Assembly: GCF_026460885.1 (NCBI RefSeq)
Contig: NZ_JAOVZW010000003.1
Coordinates: forward strand, 161,388 to 225,387
Direction of reading: 5' to 3'
Origin: Chryseobacterium formosum
Lineage (GTDB): Bacteria; Bacteroidota; Bacteroidia; Flavobacteriales; Weeksellaceae
Length of the DNA: 64,000 nucleotides
Shown: positions 44,601 through 52,674 of the stretch, piece after piece
Layout: every line of letters starts with the position of its first letter
Numbering within the stretch: position 1 is the stretch's first letter
Position numbers and translations under genes: made by a program
Notes under the pieces: model-generated
Seen by the model: the letters and a program-made list of their open reading frames with translations, nothing else
Told to the model about the DNA's origin: nothing
Databases searched by the model: none

Positions 44601-45867
44601 CAATTCAAGCATAACAATTTGTGATGATAATTTGGATGGAGTTTATGAAGTAAATCTGATGAATTATACCAATCTGTACGTTGATATTCCGAATGCAATC
44701 AATACTTTCACTTTTTATCTGACTCAAAATGATGCGCAAAATGGTACAAACGCAATTGCAAATCCTCAAAACTTTACAGTAAACCCTTTTCCACAGCAAA
44801 TTTGGGTAAAAGTGATGAATATTCCGGGGTGTGATGATATTGCAACAATTAATTTCATTATCGGAAATAAAATTGTGCTTCAAAATTCTGGACCATTTTT
44901 ATTAAATAATGTTTGTGATACTTTAAATGATGGAATAGAAATCGTAAACCTTACCCAATTTCAACCTCAGATTTATACAGGAAGCAATGTCACTTTTACG
45001 TATTATCCTTCTTTAGCTGATTTGAATTCAGGAACTAATGCTATTACAAATGCTGCAAACTATTCATTTAACCAAAATGGAGGATCAGATACAGTTTATG
45101 TTAAAGTGAGTGTTCCGGGATTGTGTCCTGAAGTGGCGACCATTAAAATTACGCTTAAGCAGGTTCCTGTTTTTAGTATTCCGACACAATATTTCTGTCC
45201 GGATGCAACATTCAGCTATACTTTAAAAGTTGAAGGTCATACTATCATAAGTTATGTATGGACGAATCCTGCAGGACAGATAGTATCCAATACTGATACT
45301 TTGGTTAATGCAGGAATGGTGGGAACATATACGGTAACGGTAACTTCAGATAACGGATGTTCTTACACAACAACTTTTGAAGCGAAACATTATGATGTTC
45401 CAGTCATTCAGAATATGGTGGCAAACGGAAGTACGTATACTATTACCGCAACTGGTTCACAGCCGATTGTTTATTCTATTGATGGACTTACTTGGCAGGA
45501 AAGCAATGTTTTTTACAATTTACCAACAGGAATTATCACATTCTACGTAAAATATGTTGAAGGAAAATGTATCGTTAAAAAGGATGGAGTAATTTTAGAT
45601 ATTAAAAATACGATTACACCAAACGGAGATGGCTTCAACGATAAATGGATTATCAGAAACCTTCATGTTTTCGGAACCAAAATGACCAACGTAAAAGTAT
45701 TTGACCGTTATCAATATTTAATTTTCGAACAAAATACAAATACTCAAATTGTTTGGGATGGAACGATTGCCGGAAGACCAATTCCTACTTCAAGCTATTG
45801 GTACGTGATTACACTTCCTGATGGAAGAACATTTACCGGATGGATTTTGGTAAAGAATAATAATTAA
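41662..45867 (+). CDS. Large T9SS type B cargo protein with CDxNxDG repeats
   Basis: A 1401-residue secreted protein. Signal peptide to about residue 19 (V-Y-S-Y-S-Q). After a ~250-residue N-terminal region there are about eight modules of ~100 residues, each opening with a variant of C-D-x-N-x-D-G-x-E and a V-D-L or Y-N-L follow-up, with T-F-Y-L/ Y-Y-T-S and V-Y/W-V-K/R elements. The last ~85 residues (T-P-N-G-D-G-F-N-D-K-W onward) are the type B (gliding-motility-associated, CHU_C) sorting domain used by the type IX secretion system. It is likely a surface adhesin or matrix protein. A start 10 codons earlier is less likely, since it precedes the signal peptide. Confidence 0.92.
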   Translation: MTKYLQIFLLLVGVYSYSQVVTDIKVKDAAGNENFHVTCTNDLDANGCLPLHVEFPVLRQTTTYQLTQGTYDPPIPLNQGTSLNANFDDVFTSKIDLPFKFCFFNQYFESVVIGSNGMVTFDLNQQGNINYPNIIWQNPDPGLPKNSIFGVYHDMVFSTGDSSEIYYSTVGTAPYRKFVINFYDGRIAGCTDRSSSQIVLHETTNIVEVFVDKKLTPCATRKFENALIGIINDDGTVGYSPASRNTGNWQALQESWKFTPNGNIIQPTVNWTNSAGQTVGTGIQTTVCPTQNEVYTANVNFNICGNSNLALTDDFILDFDSSYPISRNHTQDFCGNAPIQLNLNNFKPNVTSQNPANFNFTFHNSLADAQTNQNGISTNYSLNTNTVLYVRIQNPNVPGCFRVAVLTLNFLTKNLLIDTVSVCDTNNDGVEAAYDLTLLNNQLFPVGGTNILYFLSQSNAQNNTSAVTAPNITPTTKVWARVQYGNCTYILGPISFAFKPGVNVNSPISFPYTMCDINADNKEPFDFALNLGPLISPQGGVSLSAYESFAAAYNQTGPVLEQIKKGIYTIFIRVQIPGGCFTVVPVNMNITFTEILANDKNEYICFNGTEDITVNLNTLSANMLTLPLTVPFTKFYEIFDDAMEDENPISPTQIITENGNLVMKTFYVRFEESEDCFTVRAINVYLVHPVIVSSNFNICDFNNDNTENVDLTQFSGAIIGNQNATNTFYLTQAEAQSGNNAVTTVNLVGTRQYFVKINSYNCTQIYPITVSLVSTPAVNSVVNISLTNICDNNNDGVELYNLLLAQPQIYNGSAGVTYTYYTSYNSTTHVFSGEITNPGEFPVQGNATVYVKIKFNNSECFSASQVNIHMTFLPTVVLVNNAVLNACDEEFNLNETFILSDAVSQMFVASQNTYQLSDINISYYNTLAEANAGNPSNQIGNSIVTTVSSVQVWARFQSKTTGCFSVAPIQLNTYFPPKAINSSITICDDNLDGVYEVNLMNYTNLYVDIPNAINTFTFYLTQNDAQNGTNAIANPQNFTVNPFPQQIWVKVMNIPGCDDIATINFIIGNKIVLQNSGPFLLNNVCDTLNDGIEIVNLTQFQPQIYTGSNVTFTYYPSLADLNSGTNAITNAANYSFNQNGGSDTVYVKVSVPGLCPEVATIKITLKQVPVFSIPTQYFCPDATFSYTLKVEGHTIISYVWTNPAGQIVSNTDTLVNAGMVGTYTVTVTSDNGCSYTTTFEAKHYDVPVIQNMVANGSTYTITATGSQPIVYSIDGLTWQESNVFYNLPTGIITFYVKYVEGKCIVKKDGVILDIKNTITPNGDGFNDKWIIRNLHVFGTKMTNVKVFDRYQYLIFEQNTNTQIVWDGTIAGRPIPTSSYWYVITLPDGRTFTGWILVKNNN

Positions 45868-45888
45868 AATTTTAGAAATATTATATGA

Positions 45889-45913
45889 AGCTGTCTGAAA
45901 AGGCAGCTTTTTG
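45889..45913 (+). terminator. Terminator after the T9SS cargo gene
   Basis: AGCTGTC / GGCAGCT stem (one G-U), loop TGAAAA, then TTTTTG. Confidence 0.82.
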
Positions 45914-45939
45914 TTTGCTTAAAATTCAACGATGTCAAA

Positions 45940-45996
45940 AATTCCCCTCCTCTGGAGGGATGGATTAATTTTCGAAGAAAATTAAGACGGGTGGTT
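45940..45996 (+). repeat. Palindromic repeat family C, copy 1
   Basis: AATTCCCCTCCTCTGGAGGGA, then TGGATTAATTTTC and GAAAATTAAGACGGGTGGTT. It contains a CCTCTGGAGG hairpin and a second AATTTTC/GAAAATT hairpin. Same unit as 46479-46536 and, inverted, 46591-46648. Lies upstream of the DUF559 gene. Confidence 0.85.
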
Positions 45997-46062
45997 AAAA
46001 AAGTATCCTCCCATATTTCACATAATTAAAATTATCCCTATCTTTTCATAAACACTTACACG

Positions 46063-46479
46063 ATGAAAGAATTTCTCACAGAAATAAACGGTTTCCCCAT
46101 TTTCAAAAACTATCTTGAAAATCTTCCCTATAATCCTAAATTAAAGAAACTTTTATCCGGCAAGAGAAAAGCAGGAATTCTAAGCGAAGTAATTTTCTGG
46201 AAACAGGTTCGAGCAAGAACATTTCATAAAATAGATTTTGACAGGCAGAAGATTATAGGAAATTACATCGTTGATTTTTATGTTAAAAACTTGGGGTTGG
46301 TTATTGAAATTGATGGATGGAGTCATGATAACAAAGAAATTTATGATGAAATAAGGCAAACTTATTTAGAATCTTTAGGGTTAAAGATATTCAGAATAAC
46401 AGATTTTGATGTAAAGCATAATTTATCTGTTGTGATGAGAGAATTGGAACAATTTATCATCAAAAATTATGGATTCTAA
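46063..46479 (+). CDS. DUF559 (Vsr-like) endonuclease-domain protein
   Basis: A 138-residue protein: a lysine-rich N-terminus, S-E-V-I-F-W-K-Q-V-R near 61-70, F-D-R-Q-K-I-I-G-N-Y-I-V-D-F-Y near 79-93 and V-I-E-I-D-G-W-S-H near 100-108. This is DUF559, related to Vsr-type very-short-patch nucleases with the D...E-x-D active site. Its role is unknown in general. The stop codon touches the start of a family C repeat, and another copy lies 66 bp upstream, so the gene is embedded in the repeats. Confidence 0.85.
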   Translation: MKEFLTEINGFPIFKNYLENLPYNPKLKKLLSGKRKAGILSEVIFWKQVRARTFHKIDFDRQKIIGNYIVDFYVKNLGLVIEIDGWSHDNKEIYDEIRQTYLESLGLKIFRITDFDVKHNLSVVMRELEQFIIKNYGF

Positions 46480-46536
46480 ATTCCCCTCCTCTGGAGGGGT
46501 GGATTAATTTTCAAAGAAAATTAAGACGGGGTGGTT
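46479..46536 (+). repeat. Palindromic repeat family C, copy 2
   Basis: Begins at the stop codon of the DUF559 gene. Nearly identical to copy 1 with a perfect CCCCTCCTCTGGAGGGG hairpin. Confidence 0.85.
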
Positions 46537-46590
46537 CTATATGATGATAAACAACCAATAATATTGTAATCTTATCAAAAAACTCTTAAA

Positions 46591-46648
46591 AACCACCCGT
46601 CAAAAATTCTTTCGAATTTTCGCCACCCCTCCAGAGGAGGGGAATTTC
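46591..46648 (-). repeat. Palindromic repeat family C, copy 3 (inverted)
   Basis: AACCACCCGTCAAAAATTC ... CACCCCTCCAGAGGAGGGG in opposite orientation to copies 1 and 2, 108 bp before the hutU start. Confidence 0.85.
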
Positions 46649-46756
46649 CATCATACTGCATATTTTCTTTCTTTATTTGCAGGGATTTTCTAATTTGAAT
46701 ATCTTTAAAACCACAAAAAATCTAAGAACATTCAACCAACAACCATCAACTATATA

Positions 46757-48742
46757 ATGACATTCCAACAACAAATACAACAAGGAATTCCCAACGAATT
46801 ACCTCAGCCAAAACCATACGAACCCAATATCAACCACGCACCGAAACGTAAAGAAATTCTATCAGACGAAGAAAAAAAACTCGCTCTGAAAAACGCTTTA
46901 CGCTACTTCGAACCAAAATTCCACGCAGAATTATTGCCGGAATTCAGGGATGAACTGGAAAAATACGGCAGAATTTATATGTACCGCTTCCGTCCGGATT
47001 ACGAGATGAAAGCGAGAGATATTGCAGAATATCCGGGGAAATCTGAGCAGGCGAAAGCGATTATGCTGATGATTCAGAACAATCTGGATTATGCTGTGGC
47101 GCAACATCCGCACGAATTGATCACGTATGGTGGAAACGGTGCGGTGTTTAGCAACTGGGCGCAGTATCTTCTGACGATGAAATATCTGTCTGAAATGACG
47201 GACGAACAAACATTGACAATGTATTCCGGTCATCCAATGGGGGTATTTCCTTCGCACAAAGATGCGCCGAGAGTCGTAGTAACGAACGGAATGATGATTC
47301 CAAACTATTCCAAACCTGATGATTGGGAAAAATTCAATGCGCTGGGTGTTTCTCAGTACGGACAAATGACCGCGGGAAGTTACATGTACATCGGTCCGCA
47401 GGGAATTGTACACGGAACGACAATTACGGTTTTAAATGCTTTCAGAAAAATAAATAAAGAACCCAAAGGCGGATTATTCGTCACGTCAGGCTTAGGCGGA
47501 ATGTCCGGAGCTCAGCCAAAAGCCGGAACTATCGCAGGTTGTGTTACGGTCATTGCAGAAGTGAATCCAAAGATTACCAAAATCCGTCACGAACAGAAAT
47601 GGGTGAATGAAATCCACGAAAATCTGAATGAACTGGTGGTAAGAGTGAAAAAAGCTCAGGAAAATAACGAAACGGTTTCTCTGGCTTATCTTGGAAATAT
47701 CGTTGAGGTTTGGGAAAAATTTGATCAGGAAGATTTAAGAATTGATATTGGTTCAGACCAGACTTCGCTTCACAATCCTTGGGCGGGAGGTTATTATCCG
47801 GTCGGACAAACCTTTGAGGAATCGAATACGATGATGGCAGAAAACCCTGAATTATTCAAAGAAAAAGTTCAGGAAACCTTGAGAAGACACGCTGCAGCGA
47901 TTAATAAACATACCCAAAAAGGAACCTATTTTTTCGATTACGGAAATGCCTTTTTACTCGAAGCTTCCAGAGCCGGAGCCGATGTAATGTCGGAAAATCC
48001 TACGATTGGAAGGGAGTTCAAATATCCATCTTATGTTCAGGATATTATGGGACCGATGTGTTTTGATTATGGTTTCGGGCCGTTCCGTTGGGTTTGTACC
48101 AGCGGAAAACCGGAAGATTTGCAGAAAACAGATGATATTGCGTGTGCCGTTTTGGAGGAAATGATTAAAACATCGCCGGAGGAAATCCAACAGCAGATGA
48201 AAGACAATATCACGTGGATCAAAGGCGCTCAGGAAAACAATCTGGTCGTTGGTTCGCAGGCGAGAATTCTGTACGCCGATGCCGAAGGAAGAATGAAAAT
48301 CGCTGAAGCCTTCAACAAAGCCATTGCCAATGGAGAAATCGGAGCGGTGGTTTTGGGAAGAGACCATCACGATGTTTCGGGGACGGATTCGCCGTACAGA
48401 GAGACTTCCAATATTTATGACGGCTCGAGATTTACGGCAGATATGGCGGTTCACAATGTGATTGGCGACAGTTTCCGTGGGGCAACTTGGGTTTCTATTC
48501 ACAACGGTGGTGGCGTTGGCTGGGGCGAAGTAATCAACGGTGGTTTCGGGATGTTGCTCGATGGAAGCGATGATGCCGACAGAAGATTAAAATCTATGCT
48601 TTTCTGGGACGTCAACAACGGAATTTCCCGCCGAAGCTGGGCAAGAAATGAAGGTGCTGTTTTCGCCATTAAAAGAGCAATGGAGATTGAACCGAATTTG
48701 AAGGTGACGTTGCCGAATTTTGTGGATGAGAGTCTTTTCTAA
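46757..48742 (+). CDS. hutU: Urocanate hydratase
   Basis: A 661-residue urocanase. Features: T-Y-G-G-N-G-A-V-F near 123-131, Y-S-G-H-P-M-G near 156-162, the NAD-binding G-L-G-G-M-S-G-A-Q near 246-254, and the C-terminal D-H-H-D-V-S-G-T-D and G-G-G-V-G-W-G-E. It converts urocanate to imidazolone propionate in histidine breakdown. The Bacteroidetes form is longer than the 555-residue enterobacterial one. The other hut genes are not in this window. GC-rich, with long antisense frames that are only shadows. Confidence 0.95.
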   Translation: MTFQQQIQQGIPNELPQPKPYEPNINHAPKRKEILSDEEKKLALKNALRYFEPKFHAELLPEFRDELEKYGRIYMYRFRPDYEMKARDIAEYPGKSEQAKAIMLMIQNNLDYAVAQHPHELITYGGNGAVFSNWAQYLLTMKYLSEMTDEQTLTMYSGHPMGVFPSHKDAPRVVVTNGMMIPNYSKPDDWEKFNALGVSQYGQMTAGSYMYIGPQGIVHGTTITVLNAFRKINKEPKGGLFVTSGLGGMSGAQPKAGTIAGCVTVIAEVNPKITKIRHEQKWVNEIHENLNELVVRVKKAQENNETVSLAYLGNIVEVWEKFDQEDLRIDIGSDQTSLHNPWAGGYYPVGQTFEESNTMMAENPELFKEKVQETLRRHAAAINKHTQKGTYFFDYGNAFLLEASRAGADVMSENPTIGREFKYPSYVQDIMGPMCFDYGFGPFRWVCTSGKPEDLQKTDDIACAVLEEMIKTSPEEIQQQMKDNITWIKGAQENNLVVGSQARILYADAEGRMKIAEAFNKAIANGEIGAVVLGRDHHDVSGTDSPYRETSNIYDGSRFTADMAVHNVIGDSFRGATWVSIHNGGGVGWGEVINGGFGMLLDGSDDADRRLKSMLFWDVNNGISRRSWARNEGAVFAIKRAMEIEPNLKVTLPNFVDESLF

Positions 48743-48744
48743 AT

Positions 48745-49281
48745 ATGGATTCTGAGCATAAGCATAAAGTAATATCATCCTTTAATCTTCCGAATTTAGG
48801 AATCATTGTGGAATTCTCTGATGTTGAATTTGGATTCAAGAAAGGGATGGTTTTAAAATCTGTTTCTTCTAAACTTTATTGGGAAGTTCAGTCCAGAATC
48901 ATTAATTCTTCTAATGAAAAAAGATTTGATGGAGAAACTGAAACCGTTTGTCATTATAATATTAGAGAAGTTGGACATTTAAAAAATCGGAATGAATTAT
49001 TGAATTCTTTTCAATATAACATCAAACCAATCGGACATAATGAGAAACCAAATTCTGGTGATTTTTTAGTTTTTACTGTAACAGTTGCTGTTCGGGTTAT
49101 TTATAAAGTCATTGATATTTATGATGACTATTTATTACTGGATACTAATAATGGAGATACCGGAGTTTTGCATAAAAAATATGTTTCCAAAAAAGTTCAG
49201 ATCGGAGATTATGTAAGACATTGTGAACACAAGATTCACGACTTGGTCGATGAATTTGGGAATTTTATTTATAGAGAGTAA
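48745..49281 (+). CDS. Hypothetical protein after hutU
   Basis: A 178-residue protein starting 2 bp after the hutU stop, so probably co-transcribed. No signal peptide or recognised domain. It opens with I-S-S-F-N-L-P-N-L-G-I-I-V-E-F and has a beta-rich N-terminal half and a C-terminal V-Q-I-G-D-Y-V-R-H segment. Lower GC than hutU, so it may not be functionally linked. Confidence 0.6.
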   Translation: MDSEHKHKVISSFNLPNLGIIVEFSDVEFGFKKGMVLKSVSSKLYWEVQSRIINSSNEKRFDGETETVCHYNIREVGHLKNRNELLNSFQYNIKPIGHNEKPNSGDFLVFTVTVAVRVIYKVIDIYDDYLLLDTNNGDTGVLHKKYVSKKVQIGDYVRHCEHKIHDLVDEFGNFIYRE

Positions 49282-49301
49282 TTTTTGAAATTTTATTTTA
49301 C

Positions 49302-49387
49302 CCGTCATTGCGAGGAGGAACGACGAAGCAATCTGTTGAACTTGCTTAATAAACTCGAAAGATTGCTTCGTACCTCGCAATGACGGG
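49302..49387. repeat. Large palindromic repeat (CCCGTCATTGCGAGG ... )
   Basis: The left arm CCCGTCATTGCGAGGAGG with ACGAAGCAATCT and the right arm AGATTGCTTCGTACCTCGCAATGACGGG fold into a long hairpin. Elements with this GTCATTGCGAGGA core are dispersed in many Bacteroidetes genomes. Confidence 0.85.
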
Positions 49388-49395
49388 AAAAATAG

Positions 49396-49421
49396 AAAAA
49401 CCTGCCGTGAGGCAGGTTTTT
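49396..49421. terminator. Strong bidirectional terminator
   Basis: AAAAACCTGCC / GGCAGGTTTTT perfect stem with a GTGA loop. It serves the hutU side and the tRNA-like gene on the other strand. Confidence 0.88.
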
Positions 49422-49447
49422 CTATTTTTATTATAGGATAATTATAT

Positions 49448-49532
49448 TCAACAATGCGGGATTCGAACCCGCACGCCATTGCTGGCAGCATATTGGTAAT
49501 ATGCCGTGTCTACCGATTTCCACCAATAGTCC
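49448..49532 (-). tRNA. Class II tRNA-like gene, anticodon ACC, acceptor stem degenerate
   Basis: The minus strand folds as a tRNA with a long variable arm: D arm GTGG...CAC with GGTAGA, anticodon stem GCATA/TATGC with loop TTACCAA, variable stem GCCA/TGGC, and a perfect T arm GCGGG-TTCGAAT-CCCGC, then discriminator A. The body is tRNA-Leu-like, but the anticodon reads ACC (a Gly codon partner) and the acceptor arms GGACTAT and ATTGTTG pair at only five of seven positions (one a G-U). Class II bodies carry Leu, Ser or Tyr, so this is either a decaying tRNA or an unusual one. No encoded CCA follows. Confidence 0.6.
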
Positions 49533-49554
49533 ACTACAAATATACTAAATATAT

Positions 49555-50409
49555 TTAATAGTTTTTAGAATTCCATCTTAAAGTAGGTTTACTAAATATT
49601 TCATTTAAAAATTTATCATATGTCGCTGAACCTCGGTTGCCTTCAATAATTAAACTTTTACAAACAGTTCTATTATGAATTTTTCTATAAAACTCTCTAA
49701 AAGTATTTTTAACTTCAATTGGATAATTATCCCGATATCCATTTTCTATTTCCAAATACTTTTTTGTAAGAAATAATAATAAATCGGATAATTGTATCAT
49801 CGTATTCTTTTTTGAGTCAACTGCATAACTAAATTCTGAAATCCATTTTACACGTTTAGAGGGGATAGCTTCAAATCTTCTAAAATTTGTGACACTTTCA
49901 ATATCTTGTATAAATATATCCTTTTCATCTAAAATAATTAATGCCCTTGCGCTCTTTCCCAATGAGTTTTTTGTATAGTATTCACAAATTGTTATAAAAT
50001 AATCATAGCCAACAATATATGGAACTTTCAAATCAAAGTAATCCTTATTTGTTACAAGTGATGTATCATATTCATTTAACTTCTTTTTATCGATTGCGAA
50101 ATGTAAAAAATGATGTTTTCTGTTAATTATGAGGTCTAATAAACTATTAATTAAAGAATTTCTTCTTTCCCTTGTATGATTTCTAAAATGTCCAGAACCA
50201 TTTGGCGAAAATAAATCATGTGTATGAAATTCAAAATTTTCAGGTATTACTCCACTAAAATAATTTTCAATTATTTTAAGAAATTCAGAATGTGTTTTGT
50301 TCCAACCTTCATCTCGCAATACAATTCCTCCTATTACAAAAATTGGTTGTTCCTGATTTGTCAAGTCGCGACCATTACAGCCGCTTTCGTCTAGGTAAAA
50401 AAAATGCAT
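49555..50409 (-). CDS. DUF3800 protein (RNase H-like fold)
   Basis: A 284-residue protein opening with F-F-Y-L-D-E-S-G, then F-V-I-G-G-I-V-L, a H-T-H-D-L-F pair, and late I-Q-L-S-D-L-L-L: the DUF3800 layout, a family predicted to be a metal-dependent nuclease of the RNase H fold and frequent in defence or mobile contexts. The acidic D8-E9 and the late D would be catalytic. The gene sits just upstream (same strand) of the tRNA-like gene, so this may be a small insertion at a tRNA site. Confidence 0.82.
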   Translation of the reverse strand: MHFFYLDESGCNGRDLTNQEQPIFVIGGIVLRDEGWNKTHSEFLKIIENYFSGVIPENFEFHTHDLFSPNGSGHFRNHTRERRNSLINSLLDLIINRKHHFLHFAIDKKKLNEYDTSLVTNKDYFDLKVPYIVGYDYFITICEYYTKNSLGKSARALIILDEKDIFIQDIESVTNFRRFEAIPSKRVKWISEFSYAVDSKKNTMIQLSDLLLFLTKKYLEIENGYRDNYPIEVKNTFREFYRKIHNRTVCKSLIIEGNRGSATYDKFLNEIFSKPTLRWNSKNY

Positions 50410-50518
50410 TTGTTAATTCAATTTATATGGTTAATAATAAGTCTTATTAAATATTTTGAGAACTACTTTATATTAAATTATTAATTTATCTTGAAATAAA
50501 ATAAAGTTTTGAGGAATG

Positions 50519-50740
50519 TTATTTTTTGAAAGCATTTCTCATCACCTGATCAATTGCTTTTTGAGTTTCCTCAACAATTAGTCTTTCTGATATTTTAACT
50601 AATTCACTTCTGAAGTTTTCACAACAAGTTTTTATATCAAACCCTTTTGAAGTTTTCATAAATTGGGGATTCTTATTATGTTCAGAACATTTTTGACTTT
50701 CAATTTTTCTTTTAATTGAATTGTAATCTAAATCACTCAT
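50519..50740 (-). CDS. Small Cys-containing hypothetical protein
   Basis: A 73-residue protein with C at positions ~18, 39 and 40 (a C-S-E-H and a C-C-E-N segment) and a helical C-terminal half. No family recognised. Low GC, like the DUF3800 gene 110 bp further along the minus strand, so both may have arrived together. Confidence 0.5.
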   Translation of the reverse strand: MSDLDYNSIKRKIESQKCSEHNKNPQFMKTSKGFDIKTCCENFRSELVKISERLIVEETQKAIDQVMRNAFKK

Positions 50741-51092
50741 GGTTAAATAATTTTATGTTAATTTTCAAATATATACAACTATTCTCAACAAAAATTACGG
50801 ATTCCCTTAAAACCACAAAAAATAAAAAATTTTATTTCAATCTCATCCCAAATCAAAACCACCGAATCCGCAGGAACTTACAAACACCCTTAAAACAAAC
50901 CTCCTGCAACTGCATTTTATTTAAAACAACCTTGTTTGTAACCTCATGCAATTGCAGGAAGTCTCCAGCAAGTTGCGGGGAACTTCATGCAACTGTATTT
51001 TATTTCCCACAAAATGTTTTAAACTAAATACAGAATTATTTATATTTGTTTTGAGTAATTAACACATTTTTAACAAACAAACACATTAAACG
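50741..51092. other. Gene-free stretch with repeated TGCAACTG words
   Basis: No credible gene. Between 50900 and 51010 the words TGCAACTGCATTTTATTT, CATGCAATTGCAGG and CATGCAACTGTATTTTATTT recur, giving small palindromes upstream of the DUF6261 gene. A frame across it (50716-51027) overlaps the start of another gene and has no family features. Confidence 0.6.
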
Positions 51093-51788
51093 ATGAAAAT
51101 TTCATTAGTGAGACTGAGCACTAAAGACCTTGCGACTTTGGCTCAGAGAATTATGACCAACATTCAGTCAGGAAAATATCCTGTGATTTCCAACCATCCT
51201 CTTACCGCAACTTTGCAGACTTCCTACAACGAATACGATGTGGTCTACACCAAGCAAGTCTACAGTGGAAAAGGAAAAGACGTTGCCACGGCAGACCATG
51301 AAAGAGATGTCGCTTATACCAATCTGAAAGCTTTTCTGGATGGTTATCGAAAGCTTCAGTCGGCACCCAATTCTCAGTCGGCGGAAGATCTGTACAGTGT
51401 TTTCAAAACTTTCGGACTGGATCTTGACCGTCTCAGCTACTCCTCACAAACCGCCCAGATGACCAAGCTCATTGAAACATTGGAAAGTCCGGAAAACCAA
51501 CAGAAAATTGCCCTTCTCTCTGTGAACACCGCATTCGCCGATATGAAAACAAAACACGAAACTTTTGAAACCGTGTTTGGCGAACAGGCAGAAGCCAATG
51601 CCGATCTCAGACAGATGACCAGCGCAAGCGCCATCCGTAAGGATTTAGAGAAAAACCTCAAAACCTATCTGAATTTGCTGACTGCCATGAAAGATGTATC
51701 AGGTTGGGAACTTCTCTACAATGATACCAATGAACTGGTAAAAGCAGCGAAAAATTCAGCGAAACCGAAAGATGAAAAACCATCTTAA
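51093..51788 (+). CDS. DUF6261 family protein
   Basis: A 231-residue protein without signal peptide, helical throughout. The N-terminus opens K-I-S-L-V-R-L-S-T-K-D-L-A-T-L-A and later has D-V-A-T-A-D-H-E-R-D, a layout seen in DUF6261, a Bacteroidetes family of unknown function. It is GC-rich compared with its AT-rich neighbours, like the DUF6266 gene near 3.2 kb. Both stand next to palindromic repeat arrays. Confidence 0.72.
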   Translation: MKISLVRLSTKDLATLAQRIMTNIQSGKYPVISNHPLTATLQTSYNEYDVVYTKQVYSGKGKDVATADHERDVAYTNLKAFLDGYRKLQSAPNSQSAEDLYSVFKTFGLDLDRLSYSSQTAQMTKLIETLESPENQQKIALLSVNTAFADMKTKHETFETVFGEQAEANADLRQMTSASAIRKDLEKNLKTYLNLLTAMKDVSGWELLYNDTNELVKAAKNSAKPKDEKPS

Positions 51789-51796
51789 TTGATAAT

Positions 51797-51821
51797 GACT
51801 CAGCCAAGTGCTGAGTTTTTA
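51797..51821 (+). terminator. Terminator after the DUF6261 gene
   Basis: ACTCAGC / GCTGAGT stem, loop CAAGT, then TTTTT. Confidence 0.85.
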
Positions 51822-51853
51822 TTTAAATATGATGAAGCAGATTTGTCGCCCAG

Positions 51854-52589
51854 TTTGTCATCCTGAAAGGATCTAAGCCCGAATCGCTCCATACAACTTT
51901 TCTAATACTATGTCGAGATTCCTAAGTGATGACAAAGTGGGTGGATATGAGTTATGATGAAGAGTAAGATTAAGCGCCATTTTTGTCATCCTGTAAGGAT
52001 CTGAACTCGAATCTTTAGCAACTTCTCTAATACTATGTCGAGATCCCTACAGGATGACAAACTATGTGCAGAAGTATGTGTGAATGTTTAGTATTGTAAA
52101 AAAAATTAACGCAACGTTTGTCATCCTGTAAGGATCTGAACTCGGGTCACTCCATACAACATCTCCAATACTACGTTGAGATCCCTACGGGATGACAAAG
52201 TGGGTGTTATAGTGTATTTACAAAAAGAAAATATGCGCTTAATTTGTCATCCTGTAAGCATCTGAACTCGAATCACTCCATACAACATCTCCAATACTAT
52301 GTTGAGATCCCTACGGGATGACAAAGTGTATGTGGTAATGTGTTTGTGAATGTTGAGTTTTAAAAAAATAAGCGCAACGTTTGTCATCCTGAAAGGAACT
52401 GAACACGAATCTTTCTAAGCGATTCTCTAATACTATGTTGAGATCCCTGCGGGATGACAAAGTGGGTGGATATGAGTTATGATGAAGAGTAAGATTAAGC
52501 GCCATGTTTGTCATCCTGTAAGGATCTGAACTCCGAATCATTCCATACAGTTTTCTAATATTACATTGAGATCCGTACGGCATGACAAA
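51854..52589. repeat. Array of six ~82-bp palindromic repeats (family B)
   Basis: Copies at 51854-51936, 51982-52061, 52117-52199, 52243-52325, 52380-52461 and 52507-52589. Each begins TTTGTCATCCTG(T/A)AAGGA, has a centre with CCATACAAC and CTAATACTA, and ends GAGATCCCTACGGGATGACAAA. The spacer 51937-51980 recurs at 52462-52506, showing that the array grew by duplication of larger blocks. A (GT)n-rich run follows at 52590-52620. The spacers carry no genes. Confidence 0.92.
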
Positions 52590-52674
52590 GTGTGCGTGTG
52601 TGTGCGTGTGTGTAATTGTGTACAGAGTATGTGGTAAAAATTATTTATATTGGCTTAAATATAAATAACACATA

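Noticed and set aside
46931..48502. Two long antisense frames (160 and 182 codons) inside hutU
   Set aside because: They are shadows of a GC-rich coding sequence: arginine- and histidine-rich, no family features, fully covered by the well-supported urocanase.
50716..51027. 103-codon frame upstream of the DUF6261 gene
   Set aside because: It overlaps the start of the minus-strand small gene, has no family features, and runs over small palindromes.
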